Numbered from the stretch's first letter, positions 1-7,780 are shown. The stretch is 64,000 nt of DNA from Mesorhizobium sp. (GCA_004020645.1 SAQL01000015.1:1-64000), one strand, 5' to 3'. The notes: a model not told the origin generated them from the letters alone. Program-made: numbers and translations.

Positions 1-19
1 TGTAGTACCTGGCGGAGGA

Positions 20-150
20 TCGGCGCCGCAGGGGGCGGGGGAGGTGGGTTGCCTAGATTGGCGCCCGCCAAGCGGCGTTGGGGTTCGCCACGAAGGAAGA
101 AGTTCGCCAGATTGATTATGGTGTGATCGCGGGAGTTCGCCGGGCCTGCC
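20..150. repeat. Diverged direct repeat, copy 1
   Basis: The stretch shares an ordered series of blocks with about 1315-1450: CGGCGCC, GGGGGCGG, GATTG/TTGCCT, a GGCGCC-like block, CGGCGTTGGGG, TCCGCC/TTCGCC, then GTGATCGCGG. The two copies flank the small membrane protein gene at 930-1235. They are too diverged to be a fresh duplication. Nothing identifies the element type. Confidence 0.4.
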
Positions 151-346
151 GATAGCGACGCTCCTCGATGCCTCCGATATCGTGCGCCGTCGAGCGTGAG
201 GCCAGCAAGGCTGGCCTGGTCGACCAGGTGATAGATCGCCTTGGCGTCGGGAGCGGCTTTGGAAGCGCGTCCAGGAACATGCCGGCCACCGCCCAAGGAC
301 ATGCCAAAGCGGCCGGCGACGCAGGGTCAAACCAGGAATCAAAGCC

Positions 347-418
347 CGTGTGAAGTATCTCAGGGGCGAGGACGATCTTCGGCACGCTTCGCTGCAGGAT
401 TTCTGGGACGATGGCTAA
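347..418 (+). pseudogene. C-terminal relic ending LRHASLQDFWDDG
   Basis: An open frame running into a TAA at 416-418 encodes a tail with GEDDLRHASLQDFWDDG. A near-identical tail, AEEDLRHATLRDFWDDD, sits at 19718-19771 with its own TAA. Two diverged copies of the same protein end in a window that is otherwise non-coding there suggest relics of one gene family. I do not recognise the family, and no complete copy is present in the window. Confidence 0.35.
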
Positions 419-429
419 AGCGGGACATC

Positions 430-855
430 TCAGATCCCATACCTCATGGCAATGAAGACCACCGGTGCAAGGATCAGGAAGATCGCCATTACTATAATAA
501 CGGCAAGGGCCAGGTTCTCTGCTCGTCTGACAATGGCAGCGACCTCATCGTCGCTCGACGAAATGAGATCAACCACCGAGAAATCTGTTGGGTTAGGAGT
601 TTGATTGTCATTTGCGGGTCGGCTTGCGACCTCATCGACATTCTGTCTGCTCTGGATAAGGGTCACAGTTCTTTCCGCTGTTAGGATCTCATATCGAGTG
701 CCCGCCGATGGGGACAAACAGCGGTCACCCGGTGAACCACCGATGAAGGGGCTTTGCTCGGCGGCCCATACCAATGCATTGGTAACGTCTTGGTTGCTGC
801 CCTCAGCCCTCTGTCTTTGACGCAAAGACTTCGGTCTTACCGCATGTGGGACCAT
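430..855 (-). CDS. Possible small membrane protein
   Basis: Leftward frame of 141 codons. I do not recognise the family. The C-terminal 30 residues form a convincing membrane helix (LALAVIIVMAIFLILAPVVF) followed by a short polar end. The middle (around VDLISSSDDEVAAIVRRAENL) looks like an amphipathic lead-in. The N-terminal half is low in recognisable features, so the true start may be internal. It would be a single-span protein with a tiny C-terminal extension. Support is only the hydrophobic segment, so it may be spurious. Confidence 0.3.
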   Translation of the reverse strand: MVPHAVRPKSLRQRQRAEGSNQDVTNALVWAAEQSPFIGGSPGDRCLSPSAGTRYEILTAERTVTLIQSRQNVDEVASRPANDNQTPNPTDFSVVDLISSSDDEVAAIVRRAENLALAVIIVMAIFLILAPVVFIAMRYGI

Positions 856-929
856 AGCCCTGCGGCGGAACTAAGTACCGCCGGTCCCATTTGCCGACCA
901 GTGATAATTCAGAGATAGGAGAGGTAGCC

Positions 930-1235
930 ATGGCTGACGGTCCAACGGTTGTTAACTCAGGCGGAAATGGCGGCGGCACTGCTGTCGCCATCGTTCTCGC
1001 TATTATCGCAATCGTGATCCTGCTGTTGTTCACCGGCGTTATCAACATCCAAGGCGGGGGCGACGGAAAGGACCTCGATGTAAAGGTTGAAGCGCCCAAG
1101 GTTGAAGCACCCACGGTCGACGCGCCCAAGGTCGAAGCGCCAGCCGCGCCCGCTCCGGCAGAGCCGGCCGCACCTGCCCCAGCCGCACCTGCGCCAGCCG
1201 CGCCCGCTCCGGCAGCACCTGCTGACGGCGGCTGA
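930..1235 (+). CDS. Small single-span membrane protein with Ala/Pro-rich tail
   Basis: A 101-residue protein. The ATG at 930 is chosen because AGGAGAGG lies just upstream; an in-frame upstream extension to 891 lacks this. Residues about 18-37 form one membrane helix (IVLAIIAIVILLLFTGVINI). The rest is low complexity: VEAPKVEAPTVDAP repeats followed by APAAPAPAAP repeats, typical of a periplasmic stalk that spans the cell wall. Function is unknown. It stands alone between two copies of a diverged repeat. The nearest analogues are rhizobial proline/alanine-rich envelope proteins with no assigned role. Confidence 0.7.
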   Translation: MADGPTVVNSGGNGGGTAVAIVLAIIAIVILLLFTGVINIQGGGDGKDLDVKVEAPKVEAPTVDAPKVEAPAAPAPAEPAAPAPAAPAPAAPAPAAPADGG

Positions 1236-1785
1236 AGGACGCCTTCAGGGGAAAGGTCCGTAACCTACAGCCCCGCTTTGATTTGGTGAGCGATTGTCAG
1301 TCGCTTGCGGGGGTGGCCGGCGCCAATTGGGGGGCGGTGGGGTAGATTGCCTGTAGGGCGCCGGCCGGCCGGCGTTGGGGTCCGCCGCCGTTGGATACTG
1401 CCGAACTTGGCGATTCAATTAATTCCGTGATCGCGGAAGTCCCTGTGCACTGCCGTCAGTCTCGCTTTCCTCATTGGTCGCCCGGACCGGCAGATAAGCA
1501 TTGGTGTCCAGCCACAGCACGATCCGAATGAGGTCCGATCGGCCGCTCTTATTTCACCAGCAATGGAGTTGAGCGCAACCCTCGGTTGCCGCCTCCAGCA
1601 ATCTCGATATGGTTCGTCGCCAGCAACAAACGGTAGGAGTTGAGGATGTGCCGGCGGAGACCTTCGCCGAGTTCAAAGCCGCGTTCGCCAAGGAGGCCAA
1701 TATTTCAACGAGCACATCCCGCAATCACTTCCGGTATCATTTGGTTGCGACCGATAACGATTCTGCGTGACCTGACGATCGGTAT
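1236..1785. other. Gap without a firm gene
   Basis: This stretch has the second arm of the diverged repeat at about 1315-1450. A 53-codon rightward frame at 1609-1770 has no recognisable motif. I see no promoter, RNA gene or insertion sequence end that I can support. Confidence 0.4.
1315..1450. repeat. Diverged direct repeat, copy 2
   Basis: Partner of the repeat at about 20-150, in the same orientation and with the same block order. Together they bracket the membrane protein gene at 930. The flanks could be remains of a duplicated insertion target or of two related decayed elements. Confidence 0.4.
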
Positions 1786-2136
1786 TCATCGTGTTTCAAC
1801 CTTTGGTGAAACGCCTTGCTGTTTCCACTCGCGTTGGACCTCGATTTCCTCTGGTTCTTTCTTGTCGACCGTCGCGGTCTCGCTGTCAGCCTCACTGGCC
1901 GCGCGAAGCAGTTCGTCCAGTTTGGCGTGCAGCGCCTGCGTATCGCGATGCTCGGCGCGCTGGATGAACAGCGTCATCGCCCACGTCGCCAGTGTCGCAA
2001 TGGCGTGCCAATCGAGGCTATCCCGATCGAAAATTAGCCAGAGGCCGGCATAGGCAAAAAAGATCAGAAATGCCTGCGGGCGCGACGTCAGCGTGCCAAT
2101 GTGTGTGATAGTGCTTCGGACCTGGTGGTTTGCCAT
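1786..2136 (-). CDS. Low-affinity iron permease family protein (truncated form)
   Basis: 116 residues. The ATG at 2136 is preceded by AGGAGG eight bases upstream, which settles the start over an in-frame TTG at 2142. The sequence matches the low-affinity iron permease family (PF04120): two membrane helices (AFLIFFAYAGLWLIF and WHAIATLATWAMTLFIQ), then the family signature of an arginine/aspartate stretch before ALHAKLDELLRA. The tail is charged and probably cytoplasmic. Members in rhizobia are usually small two-helix proteins of this size, and their role in iron transport is not proven. It is monocistronic here. Confidence 0.75.
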   Translation of the reverse strand: MANHQVRSTITHIGTLTSRPQAFLIFFAYAGLWLIFDRDSLDWHAIATLATWAMTLFIQRAEHRDTQALHAKLDELLRAASEADSETATVDKKEPEEIEVQREWKQQGVSPKVETR

Positions 2137-2201
2137 GTGCAAGGCCTCCTATGTATCCCCATAGGATAGCGGCTGGTGGTCCGGGGAGTAGTGATACCTG
2201 G

Positions 2202-2405
2202 TCAAGATCGCGCATGTCGAAGTCCTGGCCGCGTATGCGGCACTCTAAACGTGCTCTGCATCGGGCTTGATCGGCCGATCGTGACCTCTGCCCGGGCATC
2301 CAGTGGCTTCGCCGGAATGGCGACGCTGACGCGATCCTCGGTGACCCGCCTTCGCGCCGTGGCCGGCATCACCACTTCGTCACCAATGCCAATTCCCCGC
2401 GCCAT
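2202..2405 (-). CDS. Hypothetical small protein
   Basis: A possible 67-residue leftward gene. The pattern GDEVVMPATARRRVTEDRVS resembles small rhizobial proteins with a barrel-like strand pattern (a glycine-aspartate turn, a proline-alanine strand, then DRV strands). The C-terminal 25 residues do not fit that pattern and may be a readthrough. No ribosome site stands out. The family is not identified, and a chance frame remains possible. Confidence 0.25.
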   Translation of the reverse strand: MARGIGIGDEVVMPATARRRVTEDRVSVAIPAKPLDARAEVTIGRSSPMQSTFRVPHTRPGLRHARS

Positions 2406-2594
2406 GCAGAAGATTTTGGAGCGCAAGCGGCATCGTCAAGCGTTGACTAATATATAGATGAGCCCGCTTCATCCAATCGATGGATGAAGCCCATGTGGGC
2501 CGGTGCTAGTTTGAAGCATGGCGCGACCATGGCAAGGCCAGGGGCGGCAATCCGGTTTGCTACCCAAGAAGCCCGCTGGCTCTAGGGGCTAAAT

Positions 2595-2837
2595 ATGAGC
2601 AAGACGACTCTCATAGCTATCGCTATCCTTGCGATCAGCGTCGGTTATGCCGAAGCCGCCGACCGTAAGGTCGAAACCGCGCCCCTCGGGACGTACGCCA
2701 ATTCGAAGAACCTGCCGGTTTGCACCGCGTCAAGCTCACTCTTCGAAGTCCTCTGTAACAAGTGTTTTCTCGTCAAGGGTTCGATGATCTATGGCGACAT
2801 CGCCGAGCTTTCCCAGATAATCACTTTGGGCCGGTAG
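2595..2837 (+). CDS. Putative small secreted protein
   Basis: 80 residues. A clear signal peptide (SKTTLIAIAILAISVGYAEA, probable cleavage after AEA) is followed by about 58 polar residues with four cysteines (C43, C54 and a CNKC pair). This fits a small periplasmic protein with disulfides. No family is recognised. The ribosome site is weak and there is no coupled neighbour. The overlapping frame from 2762 continues in another phase, so a frameshifted longer ancestor cannot be excluded. Confidence 0.4.
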   Translation: MSKTTLIAIAILAISVGYAEAADRKVETAPLGTYANSKNLPVCTASSSLFEVLCNKCFLVKGSMIYGDIAELSQIITLGR

Positions 2838-3343
2838 CCGGAGCAACAACGGTGCTAGACGCTAATCTTCCGCAGCCTTACGCCGACACCACACTGCTAT
2901 CGGCCGTGCCGTTGATCGAACTGCTGGAGACAGACAGCGGCACGATTGAGCTGGCCATGAATAGGATCGTCGCTCCGCCAGCGAATTCCCCCTCATGAAA
3001 AAGTCTGATCGCGAGATTGATTTGGTTTAAAGCCGCTTCCTTGCGCGTGAATCGCAAGAGTTTTCCCAGGGGCGGCGGGGGCTCGCGAATGGAAATTTTG
3101 GCGAGGAATCGGCGACGCGGCCATGAGATCCATGTCGGCTGGCCAACCGGCCTTCGTCGGTGTATCCACGATCCGCCGTATGCCGCGCTACTGATCTTTC
3201 ATGCGCAGCAAAGCGGGTGACGCCCTAGCAATCGACATCCGGACCCAGGCGGCGGAAGCGCCTGGCGATTCAAGAGCGTGTATCAGTGTAAGTTCCTTCG
3301 AACGCCTTGCCGTTCTATGAAGCACCTGGCTGCGATCCGAACC
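2838..3343. other. Gap without a firm gene
   Basis: About 500 bases with only short unsupported frames. A 7-bp hairpin (CCAGGCG/CGCCTGG, about 3245-3264) lies just downstream of the leftward operon that ends at 3344 and could help end its transcript. Nothing else is visible. Confidence 0.4.
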
Positions 3344-3517
3344 CTAGTTCGTTTTCAACTGGCCGACGCGGTTTTCGGCGATCCAGCGGGCGGCGAGCAC
3401 CAATGCGCCCATACTGAAATCCTTGCCATGCTTGGCCACCATTTCTTCCGACAGGTTGGCGAGCCGTTCGAAAAATTCGTCCTTGCTCTTGTCCTCGAGT
3501 GTGGGTTCCGTTTGCAT
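3344..3517 (-). CDS. Small protein of unknown function, last gene of four-gene operon
   Basis: 57 residues. An AGGAGG five bases before the ATG at 3517 makes this the start, rather than the ATG 18 bases upstream. It is acidic at the N-terminus and then helical (DEFFERLANLSEEMVAKHGK, then MGALVLAARWIAEN). No cysteines, no signal peptide and no recognised family. It follows the beta-propeller gene by 25 bases on the same strand, so it is probably co-transcribed. A small adaptor or regulator of the propeller protein is possible but unproven. Confidence 0.6.
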   Translation of the reverse strand: MQTEPTLEDKSKDEFFERLANLSEEMVAKHGKDFSMGALVLAARWIAENRVGQLKTN

Positions 3518-3542
3518 CTTTTCCTCCTGTTGCATGCAACCA

Positions 3543-4670
3543 CTATTTGAACATCTGCGCGGGAAAAGTGACGATCGCGGCGGTGCCGTCTACCGAACCT
3601 ACCGCCAGGTGCCGTCCGTCGCCCGACCAGGCAAGCGCCGCGATCTCACCGCCCAAGGGTCTGACCAGCAGTTCGTCCCGCGCGCCGATCTGGGCTATGG
3701 TGATCCGGCCATCGGTATAGCCGGCTGCAATCAGTTTCTTCTCCGGGTGCGCAGCCACCGTCTCGACCGGCACCAGCCCGGCGCGGCCAGTCTCCAACGC
3801 GCCGGAGGCATCGCCGCGAAGCGGCGGGGCGGTCATTGACCAGCCGGCGATCCGGAATGCGCCCGATGTGAACAGCGCATTCTCCGGCAGGCTCCAGCAT
3901 ACTGTCCGGACCGGCGATGGAAATCTTTCGACGAGGTCAGCTCGGCCATCGGTCACGCTGACCAAAGCAAAGCCTCCGGTTTCGAGCCCGCAGGCCAGCC
4001 AAGTGCCGTCGCCACTCCAGCGGATCGACACGGGGCGCGCTGAAAAACTGATAACGCTTATCAAGGTCGCGTCGCTTTCGACGTTCCAAATCGATAATCC
4101 GTCCTCCAGACCATAAGCGAGGCGCCGTCCACCCGGCGAAAAGGCAAGCGCGTCCGTGGATGGTGCCGCACCATGTCGCAGTCTCACCGCGTCGCCGTGG
4201 CCGCGTGACAGGAAGACATCCTGCCCGTTGCTGACGGCTGTCATTGCCGGCTGGCGGCTGTGGTCGATAGCGACGATCGGTCCGTCGATCTTCACCAGCG
4301 TCTCCATCACGCTGCCGTCCGCGGTCAGATGCACCGCCTCGCCGGCCGCTGTTCCGACGAGGAAGCTGGACCGAAGATAGCTGGCGAGCGGGATATCGCC
4401 ATCTCCTAATGCAGCAGTGGCAATCAATGGCGCTGGTAACTTTTCCCTTGGGCGGATCGTCGTCTGGCCGAGATCGCCGCTCACTCTGATCCGCGACTCC
4501 GGCGACTCCTGGTCCGCGACCGCGGCTATTGCGACCGTTCCGTCCATGCACGTGAAAGCGACTGTCGAGTCATCGGTGCTGAAGCGCAGATCGGCGATCG
4601 CCGACGGGCGACGCCAGCTCCGCGCCAGCAGGTCAAACAAGGTCAGGTTCTGTATCGCGTGCTGGTTCAT
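3543..4670 (-). CDS. WD40-like beta-propeller protein
   Basis: 375 residues with repeated blade-like units: strands such as ALAFSPGGRRLAYGLEDG, SIRWSGDGTWLACGLETG and ALAWSGDGRHLAVGSVDG, each with the SGDG/SPGG turn and a small hydrophobic strand typical of WD40 blades. I count roughly six or seven. There is no signal peptide, so it should be cytoplasmic and act as a protein-binding platform. The ATG overlaps the stop of the upstream gene (ATGA at 4667-4670), indicating translational coupling. It is the third of four leftward genes beside the monooxygenase promoter. No bacterial family is recognised beyond the fold. Confidence 0.75.
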   Translation of the reverse strand: MNQHAIQNLTLFDLLARSWRRPSAIADLRFSTDDSTVAFTCMDGTVAIAAVADQESPESRIRVSGDLGQTTIRPREKLPAPLIATAALGDGDIPLASYLRSSFLVGTAAGEAVHLTADGSVMETLVKIDGPIVAIDHSRQPAMTAVSNGQDVFLSRGHGDAVRLRHGAAPSTDALAFSPGGRRLAYGLEDGLSIWNVESDATLISVISFSARPVSIRWSGDGTWLACGLETGGFALVSVTDGRADLVERFPSPVRTVCWSLPENALFTSGAFRIAGWSMTAPPLRGDASGALETGRAGLVPVETVAAHPEKKLIAAGYTDGRITIAQIGARDELLVRPLGGEIAALAWSGDGRHLAVGSVDGTAAIVTFPAQMFK

Positions 4671-4996
4671 GGCTGGCTCCCATCGTAATTCTCATCCGGT
4701 GCCGCGAGGCTGCGGTCGACGTCCTCGACGTCGGCTTCCGCGGCGACGATCCGCTCCACGCACGCCGCACATGCGAGCATGATTGCCGCGGCTCTCTCCT
4801 CCGCTTCATGCAAGTCCTGCACCAGTTGCGCGTTCGCGCCGCTCCTGCCGATTTCGAGTTCCAGGCGCAACACATCCATCTCGATGCCGGCGCGCTTCTG
4901 ATTTAGCCGCAGCGCCTCGGCAGTAAGCGCGGAGACGTTGGCGATCAGATCGAGCCGGCGAGCGAGCAGCGCGTCACGCCGGTCAGGTTGCCCCAT
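4667..4996 (-). CDS. Coiled-coil protein of unknown function
   Basis: 109 residues, almost entirely helical with heptad-like leucine/alanine spacing (ALLARRLDLIANVSALTAEA, then LEIGRSGANAQLVQDLHEAE). It contains a CAAC pair near residue 79 and an acidic tail. AGGAGG lies eight bases before the ATG at 4996. The stop overlaps the start of the propeller gene by four bases. A coiled coil coupled to a propeller suggests a subunit of one complex. No family recognised. Confidence 0.65.
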   Translation of the reverse strand: MGQPDRRDALLARRLDLIANVSALTAEALRLNQKRAGIEMDVLRLELEIGRSGANAQLVQDLHEAEERAAAIMLACAACVERIVAAEADVEDVDRSLAAPDENYDGSQP

Positions 4997-5008
4997 CGGA
5001 TCCTCCTG

Positions 5009-5485
5009 TCATTTTTCGCTTCCAGCCATCGGTCCGTGCGGTTTTTCAAAAGATGACAGCAACCTGGGCAACGTGCCCGCCTGCGAATGGAACTGTTTTT
5101 CAGCCGTTTCGATGTGGCTCTTGAGCTGATCCCAGATATCGACGCGGATCATCGATGTCGTATCGCCGGTGAGGTGCTCGATCTCGTCGACGCGGAACTG
5201 ACGCGACAGCGAAACGCCGGAAAACACGAAGTCGCGCAACAGGATCGCATGGTTCTCGATGAACAGATGGATCATCGGATGGGTTTCCGTGGTGACGCCG
5301 CCGGCGGCAAGTTCGGCCCGGATGAAATCCTGGAAGTGGCTCTGGAGGCGATGTTGGCTCTCGCCCATGAAGCGCATGACAAAGACCAGATCGCGGGGCA
5401 TCAGCCTGACAAGATCGCCGGTGACGCCATCGGCCTGACTGGACATCGGCTCGTGCGGCCCTCGGCTGTCTTTGTTGTTCGGCAT
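5009..5485 (-). CDS. Conserved-looking protein of unknown function, first gene of operon
   Basis: 158 residues from the ATG at 5485, chosen because GGAGAGA precedes it; the open frame extends upstream to 5551 without a ribosome site. The centre is helical and rich in His/Met/Phe (FVMRFMGESQHRLQSHFQDF, then HPMIHLFIENHAILLRDFVF). Several histidines and glutamates sit in helix-like spacing, which could bind a metal or simply pack a helical bundle. There is no signal peptide. It heads the leftward operon and faces the AT-rich intergenic region that also holds the monooxygenase promoter elements. No family recognised. Confidence 0.65.
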   Translation of the reverse strand: MPNNKDSRGPHEPMSSQADGVTGDLVRLMPRDLVFVMRFMGESQHRLQSHFQDFIRAELAAGGVTTETHPMIHLFIENHAILLRDFVFSGVSLSRQFRVDEIEHLTGDTTSMIRVDIWDQLKSHIETAEKQFHSQAGTLPRLLSSFEKPHGPMAGSEK

Positions 5486-5645
5486 GTTCTCTCTCCGGCG
5501 CGTCGCCCGTCCATGGGCCATCGCCGTCAAATAATAGAGAAAGGGTAACAATTGAATAGATAATATTTGTTGTCGGATTTGCTGCGCTTGCTAACTAAGT
5601 ATGTTGCAATTGCGAATAGATTCTAAATATTACAGGCGTACGTTA

Positions 5646-5670
5646 CAACTGTAAAAGAACGTTACAGTTG
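5646..5670. promoter_or_regulatory. Inverted repeat, likely activator site (UAS)
   Basis: CAACTGTAA (5646-5654) and TTACAGTTG (5662-5670) are perfect 9-bp inverted arms with a 7-bp spacer. An ACGTTACA block also occurs twice as direct repeats 20 bp apart in the same stretch. The site is about 75-95 bp upstream of the -24/-12 promoter, a normal distance for a sigma-54 activator. The AcoR-like activator at 15805-17880 is the obvious candidate. It could also act on the divergent operon starting at 5485. Confidence 0.6.
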
Positions 5671-5740
5671 CCTATCAGCTCATATGCCGAAAGAGCGGCG
5701 ATTTTGTTTTGAGCGCCAGCCATGGGTGCTGTTTTCAAAT

Positions 5741-5755
5741 TGGCACGACGCTTGC
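5741..5755 (+). promoter_or_regulatory. Sigma-54 (-24/-12) promoter of the monooxygenase operon
   Basis: TGGCACGACGCTTGC matches the RpoN consensus TGGCAC-N5-TTGC exactly, with the GG and GC dinucleotides at the required spacing. Transcription would start about 12 bases downstream, near 5767, leaving a leader of about 290 bases before the alpha-subunit start at 6057. The downstream cluster also encodes an enhancer-binding activator with the GAFTGA loop, which fits. Confidence 0.85.
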
Positions 5756-5766
5756 TTTGTACACTT

Positions 5767-6056
5767 CCATAAGAAGCCCATCGCACTTTTAACGCGGTGC
5801 CAAAAGAACGAAGGAACGGAGGAAGCAGGGACCAGTCGCGTCCGCTTCGATACGCCCCATCGCATATGCGATTGGCGCCGAGGATCCCTGCCAGACGCCT
5901 CTAGAACCTTTGCCGCGATCCACTTGAACGGCCGAACCATGAGTCGCGCCTGAATGCGCAGCCCTTTGTCGTGCCGTTCGCACTCTCACTTGCGGCGCTG
6001 TGCGCCGCTTCATGCCGGGGGTCAAGGGACCTGCGGCTCAAACCTGGTGGAGGCTT
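5767..6056 (+). other. Long untranslated leader of the monooxygenase mRNA
   Basis: About 290 bases between the predicted start site and the first gene. A purine-rich AAGGAACGGAGGAAGCAGGG stretch (about 5811-5830) resembles a ribosome site but is not followed by a sensible frame. I see no strong terminator or known riboswitch. The frame at 5684-5953 begins upstream of the promoter and is not credible as a gene. Confidence 0.35.
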
Positions 6057-7730
6057 ATGACCATGACGTCTCTGACGCTCAACAAGATTACCTCGCAACG
6101 CGGAATTTCCGTGGGCGAGGCGACCAAGAAGATTGCCGATCTCGGCTGGAATCCTTCCTACGTCCAGGAAGCGATGACGTTTCCGACAGACTATAAGATC
6201 AACAAGACGCCGCGAGACCCGATGAAGCAGGTCCTGCGGTCCTATTTCCCCATGCAGGAAGAGAAGGACAACCGCGTATATGGCGCGCTCGATGCGGCGT
6301 TGCGCGGAGACATGTTCCGCAACGTCGAGCCGCGGTGGGTCGAATGGATGAAGCTCTTCCTGGCCATCATTCCCTTCCCGGAAATCTCCGCCGCTCGCTC
6401 GATGGCGATGGTCGCCCGCATCGCGCCCGGCGAGGAACTCCGGACCGGCTTTACCATGCAGATGATCGACGAGTTCCGTCACTCGACGATCCAGATGAAC
6501 CTGAAGAAATGGTACATGGAGAACTACATCGATCCGGCCGGCTTCGACATTACCGAGGAAGCCTTCGGAAAATGCTATGCCACGACCATCGGCCGGCAGT
6601 TCGCGGAAGGCTTCATCACCGGCGACACGATGACCGCCGCCTGCATGTACCTGACCGTGGTCGCCGAGACCGCCTTCACCAACACGCTGTTCGTCGCCAT
6701 GCCATCGGAAGCCGCTCGCAATGGTGACTATGCGCTGCCCACCGTCTTCCTGTCGGTGCAGTCCGATGAGAGCCGGCATATCGGCAATGGCCATTCGCTG
6801 CTGATGGCGGCGCTCAAGGAGCCGGAAAATCACCTCTTGCTCGAGCGCGACCTTCGCTACGCCTTCTGGCAGAACCACGCGATCGTCGACGCGGCCATCG
6901 GCACCTTCATCGAATACGGCACCACCAACCGCGACAAGAACAAGGAGTCCTACGCGGAAATGTGGCACCGCTGGATCTACGAGGACTACTACCGCACCTA
7001 CATGCTGCCGCTCGAGAAATACGGCATCAAGGTCCATCACGATGACGTCCAGGCGGCTTGGGAACGCATTACCAAGAAGAATTACGTCCACAAGGTCGGA
7101 CAGTTCTTCGCGGTCGGCTGGCCGGTCAACTTCTGGCGCATCGAAGCCCAGACCGACAAGGACTTCGAGTGGTTCGAGCACAAGTATCCGGGCTGGTACG
7201 CCGAATTCGGCGACTTCTGGAAATGGTACGCCAAGCTCAGCCACAAGGGCGAGAAGGTGCTGCTGTTCAACAGCGACGTCGGTTACGTCTATCCGCACCG
7301 CTGCTGGTCCTGCCTCGTTCCCTGCCTGATCCGTGAGGATATGGTTGTCGGCGAGATCGACGGCCAGCTGCACACCTTCGCCCACGAACTCGACAAGTGG
7401 ACTGCCACAGTGGCGTTCGCCGACGAGTATCAGGGCCGGCCGACGCCCGCGATGGGCCGCTTCAGCGGCAAGCGCGAGTGGGAGACGCTCTATGACGGCT
7501 GGGATCTGGCCGATGCGATCAAGGACCTGAACTTCGTCCGCTCTGACGGCAAGACGCTCGTCCCGCAGCCGCATATGCGCTTCGATGACACGGAGATGTG
7601 GACGCTGGACGACGTGCGAGGCAACAAGCTCGGGTCGCCGCTCAACGCGCTGCGTGCCATGTCGCCCGCGGACCGTGAGAAGCACCTGGCGGAATACCGG
7701 GCCGGCTTCACGATCAATCCCTGCAACTGA
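6057..7730 (+). CDS. mimA: Soluble diiron monooxygenase, hydroxylase alpha subunit (MimA/PrmA type)
   Basis: 557 residues from the ATG at 6057, preceded by GGTGGAGG. It is the catalytic subunit of a group 5/6 soluble diiron monooxygenase that inserts oxygen into propane, acetone, phenol or similar small substrates. Predicted diiron ligands are E109, E139, H142 (DEFRH), E204, E238 and H241 (DESRH). Their spacing equals that of methane monooxygenase MmoX shifted by five. The closest match I can recall is actinobacterial MimA/PrmA (RSYFPM, PFPEISAAR, IDPAGFD, WTLDDVRGN blocks). Oddity: around residue 440, where I recall a Cys-x3-Cys pair in MimA, the sequence reads HTFAHELDKWT. Substrate cannot be fixed from sequence. 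Confidence 0.93.
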   Translation: MTMTSLTLNKITSQRGISVGEATKKIADLGWNPSYVQEAMTFPTDYKINKTPRDPMKQVLRSYFPMQEEKDNRVYGALDAALRGDMFRNVEPRWVEWMKLFLAIIPFPEISAARSMAMVARIAPGEELRTGFTMQMIDEFRHSTIQMNLKKWYMENYIDPAGFDITEEAFGKCYATTIGRQFAEGFITGDTMTAACMYLTVVAETAFTNTLFVAMPSEAARNGDYALPTVFLSVQSDESRHIGNGHSLLMAALKEPENHLLLERDLRYAFWQNHAIVDAAIGTFIEYGTTNRDKNKESYAEMWHRWIYEDYYRTYMLPLEKYGIKVHHDDVQAAWERITKKNYVHKVGQFFAVGWPVNFWRIEAQTDKDFEWFEHKYPGWYAEFGDFWKWYAKLSHKGEKVLLFNSDVGYVYPHRCWSCLVPCLIREDMVVGEIDGQLHTFAHELDKWTATVAFADEYQGRPTPAMGRFSGKREWETLYDGWDLADAIKDLNFVRSDGKTLVPQPHMRFDDTEMWTLDDVRGNKLGSPLNALRAMSPADREKHLAEYRAGFTINPCN

Positions 7731-7737
7731 TCAGGCC

Positions 7738-7762
7738 AAGGGGCGGGTTCGTCCCGCCCCTT
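7738..7762 (+). terminator. Intercistronic hairpin between alpha subunit and reductase
   Basis: AAGGGGCGGG (7738-7747) and CCCGCCCCTT (7753-7762) form a perfect 10-bp stem with a 5-base loop, followed by a pyrimidine run, in the 50-bp gap between the two genes. It could protect the upstream alpha mRNA or partly terminate, giving more hydroxylase than reductase. Confidence 0.6.
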
Positions 7763-7780
7763 CTCTTACTGGAGGTCCGT

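Larger units (their letters stand above)
1..929. other. Sparse left edge, no firm gene
   Basis: No strongly supported gene is seen here. The stretch holds one possible leftward membrane protein (430-855), a short gene-end relic (347-418), and one arm (about 20-150) of a diverged repeat whose partner is at about 1315-1450. The base composition and lack of coupled frames resemble the decayed accessory DNA at 18.5-23.3 kb rather than the dense core right of 35 kb. Confidence 0.5.

Noticed and set aside
5684..5953. 89-codon rightward frame before the alpha gene
   Set aside because: It begins upstream of the mapped-looking sigma-54 promoter, so it would not be on the operon mRNA, and it has no ribosome site or family.
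5901..7685. Long leftward open frame (594 codons) opposite the alpha subunit
   Set aside because: It is the antisense shadow of a well-identified monooxygenase gene in high-GC DNA; its composition (runs of Arg, Val, Gly, Leu) has no domain signature.
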